The translations under genes were made by a program, and so were the position numbers. Below, in pieces: positions 1-5,722 of a stretch of DNA of 6,097 nucleotides. The stretch's first letter is position 1; every line of letters starts with the position of its first letter. The stretch spans positions 1-6,097 of the forward strand of contig CAZKTF010000220.1 in NCBI GenBank assembly GCA_964555565.1, in the 5' to 3' direction. The DNA comes from CAZKTF01 sp964555565 (lineage in GTDB: Bacteria > Planctomycetota > JAJSAM01 > JAKLKS01). Under the pieces are notes generated by a model. It did no database searches, had not been told where the DNA came from, and saw nothing but the letters and a program-made list of their open reading frames with translations.

Positions 1-93
1 GACACCGAGCACAGCCCCATCGGCATCGAGACCGCCGCGGCCATGTTTCACGCGCTCGACAACCTGCCGGTGCCGCTCATCGGCCGGCCGCCT
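1..93 (+). pseudogene. HpcH/HpaI-family aldolase fragment, truncated at both ends
   Basis: Frame 1 from base 1 encodes 31 residues that read like the start of the active-site region of HpcH/HpaI class II aldolases, which cleave or form 2-keto-3-deoxy acids using a divalent metal. Seen directly: a D-T-E-H-S-P motif at residues 1-6, then an R-P-P motif at residues 29-31. The His4 to Arg29 spacing of 25 residues equals that between the catalytic His and the Arg of the R-V-P motif in E. coli GarL and HpaI, as I recall those sequences. Nearly every codon up to base 90 ends in G or C. After base 93 the frame stays open to 1137, but it loses this codon bias and becomes an Arg/Pro/Gly-rich antisense shadow of the glycosyltransferase. 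The barrel core that should follow, roughly 180 residues including the metal ligands, is absent. The N-terminus lies outside the window. The family call rests on a short motif, so it is good but not certain. Confidence 0.6.
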
Positions 94-1798
94 CGAGGAC
101 GCGCCACTCGTCGTGGGAAGGGTTCCCGGGCGCCGGGACGGCGACGCCGGCGGCGAGGAGCTGCTCGGCGGCCCGGGCGCCCGCCACGAGGCGGAGCCTC
201 CCGCCGGGGGCGCGCGCCGCCTCCGCCCGCACCTCCCCCGGCGAGGCGAGGGCCGGCCGCGCCTGGCCGAGGTAGAACAGGACCGCGGAGTTCCCGGGGC
301 CGCAGGCGCGGAGTTCGAAGCCGTCCCGGCGCGCCCCGGCGGCCGTCTCCAGGAGGAACTCCCTGCGCGCGCGGAGCCGCTCCCGCTCCGTCCCGCCGAA
401 GGCGAACCGCTCCCCCGCGCCGGCCAGGGCGAACACCCCGGCCAGCGCGAAGGCCGCGGGGACCCCCCGCCCGAGGACGAGGAGCCACACGGACGCGACG
501 GAGAGCAGGGCCGCGGCGAGCGCTCCGGCGAGGACGGCCCCCCCGTGCGCCTGGAGCGCCGCCGCGTTGGCGGCGGGGAGGATCCGCGGGGCGAGGGAGG
601 GGTCCGTCCCCATGCCGTCCCCCGCGACGAGGACCGCGGAGAACCCGGCGGCGACGAGGACCGCGGCGCCTCCCACGGCGAGGCGCTTCCCCCAGGTGCC
701 TGACGCGAGCGGTCCGGCGAGCAGCATCCCCACGAGGATCGCCGCCGGGGGCACGATGGCCATGGCGTAATCGGCCCGCTTGTTCGGCCAGAGGAGGAAG
801 AAGGCGAGCCCCCCCGCGAGCCAGGCGGTCGGGAAGTCCGGGCCCCGGCGGTCGGCGGAGCGGCGGCGGGCCTCGCGCAGCGCGGGGAAGGCGGCGATCA
901 GGGCGGCGGGCAGGAGGAGGGTCCAGGGGAGGAACCTCCCCGCGAACTCGCCGAGGAAGTAGTGGGCCTCGTGGGAGACGGCGCCGCGGGCCTGCGGGTC
1001 GAGGACGCGCTGCACCACCTCGCTCCCGATCATGGTGTCGAAGACCTCGTGGCCGCCGCGGAGGACCGCGGCCGCGAGCCATCCCCCCGCCACGAGGAGG
1101 AAGATCGGGATGCCGAGGGCCGGGCGGAGGGCCCTGAACCCCCGGAGGCCTCCGCGCCACGCGAGGGAGACCGTCACGGCCAGGAGGGGGATGACCGCGG
1201 CGACGGGGCCCTTGGTGAGCGTGCCCAGGGCGAGCGAGGTCCAGAAAACCGCGCGGTTCACCCCGGCGTTCCCGCGGGACAGCCGCAGGCGGACGAAGGC
1301 CCAGCACGCGAGCGTGATGAAGGCGCAGAGGGCCATGTCCGGGCGGCCGAAGCCCGCGAGGCGGAAGAAGAGGTAGTTCCCCGCCACGGCCAGCCCCGCG
1401 GCGAGCCCGGCGGCGGTCCCGGCGAGCATCTCCGCCGTGAGGACCGTCAGGACCGCGAGGACGAGCCCGGCGAGCGCCGAGGGGAGGCGCAGCGCGAGGT
1501 CCGTGGGCCCCCCCGCGAGCGGGCCCGCGGCGAGGCCGAGCCAGACGAACAGCGGGGGCTTGGTCGGGAGGGTCGTCCCCTGCTCGCGCGGGAGGAGCCA
1601 CTCGCCGGTCTGGGAGGCGTGGAGGAGGTACTGCGCGGTCTTCTTCTGGTCCCCGGAGTCGAGATCGGGGACGTCGGTCAGGCGGGCCACGGCCTCGGCC
1701 AGCGCAAAGGCCGCGACCGCGGCGAGCGCGAGGCCGAGGGTCAGGCGGGTCCGCGCGGGCGGCGGGGCGGACGCGGCCGGGGGGGGCGTGTCGGGCAC
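77..1798 (-). CDS. ArnT/PMT-like integral membrane glycosyltransferase (GT-C fold)
   Basis: A 573-residue polytopic protein, close to the roughly 550 residues of ArnT. This family moves a sugar from a polyprenyl-phosphate donor to lipid A, protein or another envelope acceptor on the periplasmic face. About 12 hydrophobic segments lie between residues 18 and 461, followed by a soluble tail at 465-573. Family motifs in order: an acidic first loop (D45, D47, D50); G65-E-W with T-K80-P-P-L; R104-L-P-S; G151-R-P-D154; G192-T-L-T-K-G-P; F289-L-P-W; and N339-K-R-x-x-Y. The acidic loop, K80 and D154 probably correspond to the catalytic Asp, the phosphate-binding Lys and the second Asp of ArnT; that mapping is inferred. 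The tail has the L-F-Y-L-G motif (507-511) common in bacterial members. The start is GTG at 1798, the first start after an in-frame TAA, with only a purine run touching it. It lies 26 bp after the sigma-fusion gene, so coupled expression is plausible. The sugar and acceptor cannot be read from the sequence. The stop (77-79) lies inside the aldolase-like stretch. Confidence 0.88.
   Translation of the reverse strand: MPDTPPPAASAPPPARTRLTLGLALAAVAAFALAEAVARLTDVPDLDSGDQKKTAQYLLHASQTGEWLLPREQGTTLPTKPPLFVWLGLAAGPLAGGPTDLALRLPSALAGLVLAVLTVLTAEMLAGTAAGLAAGLAVAGNYLFFRLAGFGRPDMALCAFITLACWAFVRLRLSRGNAGVNRAVFWTSLALGTLTKGPVAAVIPLLAVTVSLAWRGGLRGFRALRPALGIPIFLLVAGGWLAAAVLRGGHEVFDTMIGSEVVQRVLDPQARGAVSHEAHYFLGEFAGRFLPWTLLLPAALIAAFPALREARRRSADRRGPDFPTAWLAGGLAFFLLWPNKRADYAMAIVPPAAILVGMLLAGPLASGTWGKRLAVGGAAVLVAAGFSAVLVAGDGMGTDPSLAPRILPAANAAALQAHGGAVLAGALAAALLSVASVWLLVLGRGVPAAFALAGVFALAGAGERFAFGGTERERLRARREFLLETAAGARRDGFELRACGPGNSAVLFYLGQARPALASPGEVRAEAARAPGGRLRLVAGARAAEQLLAAGVAVPAPGNPSHDEWRVLEAAGR
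80..96. other. Probable breakpoint joining the aldolase fragment to the glycosyltransferase 3' end
   Basis: Aldolase-like codons are convincing up to about 93, while glycosyltransferase codons are convincing down to about 80, so the two identities meet here. The perfect palindrome CGGCCGGCCG fills 81-90 and a second one, CCTCGAGG, fills 91-98. A real deletion or inversion and an assembly or amplification join are both possible. Confidence 0.45.
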
Positions 1799-1824
1799 TC
1801 CCCGACGATGTTAGGCGATGGGCC

Positions 1825-3714
1825 CTACGGGACCACGTGCATCAGCATGTAGGCCCCGTGGCTCTTGCGGACCTTGGCGGCCGCGGCCTCGTCGAGGCCC
1901 ATGGTGGCGAGCTTCCCGAGCAGGGCCACCTGGCGCCGGGCCACGGCGAGGAGGTCCGAGCCCTTCACGAGCCCCTGCTTCTCCAGCGGGTCCGGCTGCT
2001 TCTCCACGATCTCGCGGGGGAGCGAGTCCACCAGCTCCGCGGCGAGGGACTTCGCCTCGCCCTGCTTCGCGTCCGGGATGGAGTACTGGTCCACGATGGA
2101 AGTGGTCACCTTCTGGACCAGGTCCTCGCGGTCCCGGAACGTCATCGGCGGGTACTGGATGTGCTCGACCCACATGAGGGCCGAGGAGAACAGGTCCGTC
2201 TGGATCCGGCCCCGCGTGACGGGCGGGCTGAGGGTGTCCCGCTGGTCGGCGCTGAGGATCGCGAAGGCGGCCTCGAAGAAGCCGTCCTTGATCGCGACCT
2301 CGTCCACGACCTTCTGGAGCTCGAGGCTCCGCTCGTCGTACCCCTTCAGGCGCCGCGCGTCCGCCGCGAGGAACTCCTGCCCGACCTTGTCCAGCGCCCT
2401 CGCCTGCTCCTCGGAGAGGGGCTTCCCCGCCGCCTCCAGCGTCGAGGCGATGGCGTTCGCCATGAACGCCGGGTGCGTGAAGGTCCCGTTGATCCCGCTT
2501 CCCGGGAGGCGGCCGTCCAGGGCCACGGCCACCTTCACGAGCGGCATGTTGTGCTTCTGGATCTCCTGCATGGCGTCCGGCGAGGGCCGCTCCCCCTTCG
2601 CCAGGGCCTCCGCGAGGCGCTGGATGAGCGGGAGCATCGAGTTCATGTTCGTTCCGACGACCCCCCAGTCGATCTCGCGGAGGACCCCCTCGAACTCCCC
2701 GGGCAGGAAGCGGTAGACCCCCGGGGGGAGGGGAGGAAACGCCGGACGCGCCGACGCCGCGGCTGCCTCGGCCGCCTTCTTCTCGGCGGCGGCCACGGCC
2801 TCGCGGAGGGCCGCGGACTCCTTCTCGGCCTTCTCCGCGCGGGCGCGCTCCCGCTGGACGGACTCGAGCGCGGTCGCGCGCTCCGACTTCAGCCCCTCCA
2901 CCTCGGCCTGCACCTTCCCCGTGGCCTCGCTGCGCACGGCCTCCAGGTCGGGCGGCGGCGGGGTCGGGGCGAGCAGCCGCGCCCCCGCGAGCGCACCCGC
3001 GCCCGCGGCGACGACGGCGAGGACGACGGCGGTTCCGGCCTTCATGGCGCCTCCTGCGGCGGAAAGGGGCGCGAGCAGGGAGCCCAGCGCCCGGACGGAA
3101 TCGGAGAAGAACCAGGGGAACAGGAACATCCCGTAGGCGAGACGCGGCGACCAGAGGGTGCGCAGCAGCAGGCGCGCGCGGTGCAGGCGCACGCGGACCG
3201 TGGCCTCGGGCGCGTCGAGGAGCCGCGCCACCTCGGAGGTCGGGAGCCCCTGGAGGTAGTGGAGGACGACGGGGTCCCGGTACAGGGCGGGGAGCGCCGC
3301 CACCTCGCGGCGCAGCAGCGCAGCCTCCTCGGAGCCCACGGCGAGCGCGAGGGGGGTCCCGGGGGACGCGGGGTGGGAGAGCCGGCGGGCGATCGCGTCC
3401 TCGCGCCGGTCCACGGCCTTGCGGCGGTAGGCGATGCGCACGGCGGCCGTTAGGAGCCACGGGAACACCGGCGCCCCGAGCTCCGCCCCGCGGTGGCGGA
3501 CGAGGGAGAGGTAGGCGCCCTGCACCGCGTCCTCGGCGTCCTGGGGGTCCCCGATCCTCCGCGCGGCGGCCAGGAGCCGCGGGCGGGTCTCGCGGACGAT
3601 CTCCTCCATGGCCTGCTCGTCGCCCGTGAGGAGGTAGCGGCTGAGGACCGGCTCCAGGGGGTCCGGCGGGCCCTCGAACGGGACGGTCTCCGTCGCCACG
3701 CCCTCATAGTGCAT
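1825..3714 (-). CDS. ECF sigma factor fused to membrane anchor, coiled coil and extra-cytoplasmic helical domain
   Basis: 629 residues. Residues 38-105 are sigma-70 region 2, with the acidic G55-D-P-Q-D-A-E-D-A-V signature and a W86-L-L-T-A-A-V-R-I-A-Y stretch. Residues 134-187 are region 4, with the helix-turn-helix L157-P-T-S-E-V-A-R-L-L and R174-V-R-L-H-R-A-R. So the N-terminal third is an ECF-type sigma factor that should direct RNA polymerase to its own promoters. A hydrophobic, aromatic stretch (192-222) leads to a clear transmembrane segment (226-248), a P-rich hinge, a charged Ala/Glu/Lys coiled coil (256-320) and a mainly helical domain (325-629) I do not recognise. That domain has LTxxQ-like motifs at 433-437 and 487-491, as in Spy/CpxP/CnrX-type periplasmic proteins. 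Ordinary ECF factors are about 180-200 residues. Start: ATG at 3714 has no clear Shine-Dalgarno, but the frame upstream to 3876 is basic low-complexity sequence. The sigma call is firm; topology and sensor role are inferred. Confidence 0.88.
   Translation of the reverse strand: MHYEGVATETVPFEGPPDPLEPVLSRYLLTGDEQAMEEIVRETRPRLLAAARRIGDPQDAEDAVQGAYLSLVRHRGAELGAPVFPWLLTAAVRIAYRRKAVDRREDAIARRLSHPASPGTPLALAVGSEEAALLRREVAALPALYRDPVVLHYLQGLPTSEVARLLDAPEATVRVRLHRARLLLRTLWSPRLAYGMFLFPWFFSDSVRALGSLLAPLSAAGGAMKAGTAVVLAVVAAGAGALAGARLLAPTPPPPDLEAVRSEATGKVQAEVEGLKSERATALESVQRERARAEKAEKESAALREAVAAAEKKAAEAAAASARPAFPPLPPGVYRFLPGEFEGVLREIDWGVVGTNMNSMLPLIQRLAEALAKGERPSPDAMQEIQKHNMPLVKVAVALDGRLPGSGINGTFTHPAFMANAIASTLEAAGKPLSEEQARALDKVGQEFLAADARRLKGYDERSLELQKVVDEVAIKDGFFEAAFAILSADQRDTLSPPVTRGRIQTDLFSSALMWVEHIQYPPMTFRDREDLVQKVTTSIVDQYSIPDAKQGEAKSLAAELVDSLPREIVEKQPDPLEKQGLVKGSDLLAVARRQVALLGKLATMGLDEAAAAKVRKSHGAYMLMHVVP
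3043..3055 (-). promoter_or_regulatory. Strong internal ribosome binding site and ATG inside the sigma-fusion gene
   Basis: On the minus strand a perfect AGGAGG (3055-3050) sits four bases before an in-frame ATG (3045-3043), which is Met224 of the fusion protein. Translation from here would give a 406-residue protein beginning M-K-A-G and passing straight into the transmembrane segment. This looks like a natural signal-anchor N-terminus. The annotated sigma start at 3714 has no comparable site. There is no stop codon between the two starts, so either the gene makes both a full fusion and a separate anchored protein, or the site is a remnant of two once-separate genes. Use in vivo is unproven. 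Confidence 0.5.
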
Positions 3715-3776
3715 CCCGGGGCCCGGCCGTTTCAGGAAACCGCGGTTAGGATCCGGGCCGCGGGTGGAGGTGCACC
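3715..3776. promoter_or_regulatory. Divergent intergenic region between the sigma-fusion and RCC1-protein genes
   Basis: These 62 bases separate two divergent start codons, so any promoters for both genes must lie here or inside the opposite gene. It holds the inverted repeat GTTTC-AG-GAAAC at 3729-3740. The repeat gives GGAAAC on the plus strand and TGAAAC on the minus strand. Both resemble the -35 elements read by ECF sigma factors, but I see no matching -10 at the right distance on either strand. A weak sigma-70-like TAGGAT lies at 3747-3752 without a convincing -35. The role as a shared control region is inferred from gene layout. Confidence 0.4.
3729..3740. repeat. Short inverted repeat, possible operator or ECF -35 element
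   Basis: GTTTC and its exact reverse complement GAAAC are separated by two bases. This is the most AT-rich patch in the divergent gap. It is centred about 20 bases from the sigma-fusion ATG and about 42 bases from the RCC1-gene TTG. The arms are only five bases long, so chance occurrence is quite possible. Confidence 0.3.
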
Positions 3777-3779
3777 TTG
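3766..3779 (+). promoter_or_regulatory. Shine-Dalgarno and TTG start that fix the RCC1-protein gene
   Basis: GGAGG at 3766-3770 lies six bases before TTG at 3777-3779. An in-frame TAG at 3747-3749 rules out a longer protein, and no ATG, GTG or TTG occurs in frame between that stop and 3777. The residues after TTG form a good signal peptide, which independently supports this rare start. The first in-frame ATG codon comes far downstream and would remove the secretion signal. Confidence 0.75.
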
Positions 3780-5722
3780 CGGAGCCGCGCCGTCGTCGCC
3801 GTTTCGTTCGCCCTCCCGGGACTCCTCGGCATCCTCCTCTTCGCTCCCTTTGCCGGGGCCCGTGAGCCCCGTGCACGTCCGGCGCTGCGGGTCGCGGAGA
3901 GGGTGCGGGAGACGGGGTGGGGAGAGGCCCGCGGGCGGGTGCGTCTCCGCGCGCGGCTCCCCCTCGCGGACGGGGCGGCGCTCTCCCAGCCGGGCGCCCG
4001 CACCCTCCTCCTCCGGGTCGGGGGCAGACAGCTGGACCTGAGCCCGGCCGGGGACCCGAGCTTCGCGGCGGGGGGCCGGCGGGCGCGGCTCCTCATCGAG
4101 GACGCGACGGGCGCACCCGCGGGTCGCGCGACGGTCCGCCGGGGCGACGGTGTGGTCCGGGTGGAGGCGACCTTCCTCGTGGAGGGGCCCGACGCAGCCG
4201 CCTGGGCGAGGGACTTCCTCGACGGCTATGAGGGTCCCGTCGCGGACCTCCGCCTCGCCGAGGCCGAGATCGAAGGCCGCGTCCTCCCCATGGCCGTCGC
4301 CCTCTCGGGGCGGGTGGACTGGGTCCCGCTCCGGGGCAACGACTCCCTCCCGCGGGTGACGCTGCGGGCGGAGGGTTTCCTGCACGCGGACGACCTTCAG
4401 GTCCCGCGGGTGGCCATCAGCGTGCCCGGTGAGGGGGAGACGACCCGCGGTCGGCTCCAGGGGATCGTGAGCGCTGTGGGAACTGCGCCGGCCGTCGCGT
4501 TCCGGATCGACGACGGGGAGGCGCTCTCGACGGTCCCGGTGGAGACCTTCGCGGTCCCCTTCGACGGAACGACCGTGCGCCTGCTGCGCTACGACGCGCC
4601 CCTGGACGCCGGCGGCGGGGCGCACCGCGTCCGGGTCGAGGCCGCCTCGCCCTCCGGCGGACGGGGCGCGGCGGACCGCGCGTTCCTCTCGCCGATTCCG
4701 ATCCCGCCCGGCGACATGGACGGGGACATGCACTACCTCGAGGTCCGCGAGGGCGGCGAGGTCTGGGCCTGGGGGGACTCGAACTACTACGGGGAGTTGG
4801 GGCCCCTCGGGGGCAAGCGACCGCTGTCGCCGGTCCCCGTCCCCGGCCTGCCCCCCGCGGTCCAGGTGGCGGCGGCGTACGCGTACTCCCTCGCTCTCGA
4901 CGTATCGGGGCGGGTGTGGGGGTGGGGCTACATGGAGGTGACCTACGCTGGCGATGACCCGGAGTTCCTCAACTCGGGTTCCTCCGCGGCGGCCTTCCCG
5001 ATGCTCATCGCCGGTCTCGACTCCGTCGTGGAGATCGCGGCGAGCTTGGACTCGCACTGCGCCCTCCGCGCCGACGGGACGGTCTGGACCTGGATCTTGA
5101 GCCCGTACCGATTCCCTCCGGGCATGTACGGGGTGGCACCTCCTCGCCGCGTCCCTGGACTGAACGACATCGTGTCGGTGCAGCCTGACCACGCTCTCCA
5201 ACGTGATGGAACCGTCTGGCAGATCCGGTCCGACTTCGACGGCGCCTCGGCCTCCAGAGTGCAGGGACTCCCGCCGATCCGTGGGATCGATGCGAGCGGT
5301 GGACTGTGTCTCGCCGTCGCAGAGGACGGGACCGTCTGGCAGTGGGACGCGTGGTTCCCGCCGGGGGTGCCGCCTGCGACTCCGGTACGCGTGTCGGGCT
5401 TGGAGGAAGTCGTGGCCGTCGCCGCGGGATACAACCACGGCCTCGCCCTCCTCTCCGACGGGACCGTGCGGGCCTGGGGGGAGAACTTCGACGGCGCGCT
5501 GGGCGACGGGACTGATGAGCGCCGGGCCGGACCGGTGGAGGTCCCGGGGCTGCGCCGCGTCGTCCGGATCGCCGCGGGAGGCGCCTACTCCGTCGCAGTA
5601 ACCGAGACGGGCGCAGTGTGGGTCTGGGGCTGGTACCCGGGCCACGCCTCGGGCATGGGCCTCGGGCAGATGACCCCCGTCCTCGCGCCGCGGCGCTTCG
5701 TCCCGGGGCAGCGGCCTCCGGC
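3777..5722 (+). CDS. Exported RCC1-repeat beta-propeller protein, 3' end unresolved
   Basis: About 648 residues from TTG. Residues 1-29 form a signal peptide: Arg3 and Arg5, a hydrophobic core, and an A27-G-A29 cleavage site, so the protein should be exported. Residues 30-320 are beta-rich with no family I recognise; about 235-310 looks like an Ig-type sandwich. Residues 322-648 carry RCC1-type blades. The recurring motif is D-G-T-V-W-x-W, at residues 329, 380, 433, 477, 517, 561 and 611, with G-L-x-x-V-V-x-I-A-A-G and H-x-L-A-L between copies. Spacing is 40-53 residues, typical of RCC1. An H-Y-L-E-V strand just before blade 1 could close the ring with blade 7. RCC1 propellers usually bind proteins; no ligand can be inferred here, and nothing suggests the eukaryotic Ran exchange role. 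The frame has no stop and stays open to 6097, but from 5723 the opposite strand encodes a conserved protein, so 5722 is my limit of supported coding. The gene may be truncated. It diverges from the sigma-fusion gene. Confidence 0.82.
4740..5690 (+). repeat. Seven degenerate RCC1 blade repeats within the exported protein
   Basis: Units of about 120-160 bp begin at V-W-A-W-G-type strands near 4761, 4914, 5082, 5214, 5334, 5466 and 5616. Four units share an almost identical DNA core encoding D-G-T-V, starting at 5073, 5205, 5325 and 5457. The rest of each unit is well diverged, which points to old duplication kept under selection rather than recent expansion. Unit 7 lacks its last strands before the frame meets the opposing gene. 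Confidence 0.75.

Noticed and set aside
48..80. ATGA overlap with a tiny minus-strand frame after the glycosyltransferase
   Set aside because: The frame encodes only ten residues and lies in DNA better explained as the aldolase fragment on the plus strand.
43..1137. Long plus-strand open frame continuing from the aldolase fragment
   Set aside because: After about base 93 it is Arg/Pro/Gly-rich low-complexity sequence lying antisense to a well-supported glycosyltransferase, with no coding-type codon bias.
48..1601. Second long minus-strand frame overlapping the glycosyltransferase
   Set aside because: It is Arg/Gly/Pro-rich and lacks any recognisable motif. The other frame has membrane segments and family motifs throughout.
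1837..3453. 538-residue plus-strand open frame opposite the sigma fusion
   Set aside because: Lack of stops is expected at this GC content. The sequence is compositionally biased, and the opposite strand has clear sigma regions.
3747..3752. TAGGAT as a sigma-70 -10 box for the RCC1 gene
   Set aside because: It matches only four of six consensus positions and there is no -35 hexamer 16-18 bases upstream.
3715..3876. Extended start of the sigma fusion at 3876
   Set aside because: The added 54 residues are basic low-complexity sequence without homology features, and they would overlap the signal peptide coding of the divergent gene.
3732..5645. 637-residue minus-strand open frame opposite the RCC1 gene
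   Set aside because: Its repeated Arg/Asp/Pro-rich pattern is simply the antisense of the RCC1 repeats. It has no plausible domain.
4761..5660. Regular repeats as a CRISPR array or DNA-level tandem repeat
   Set aside because: The units are protein-level RCC1 blades with diverged DNA and uneven spacing, with no conserved palindromic repeat and spacer pattern.
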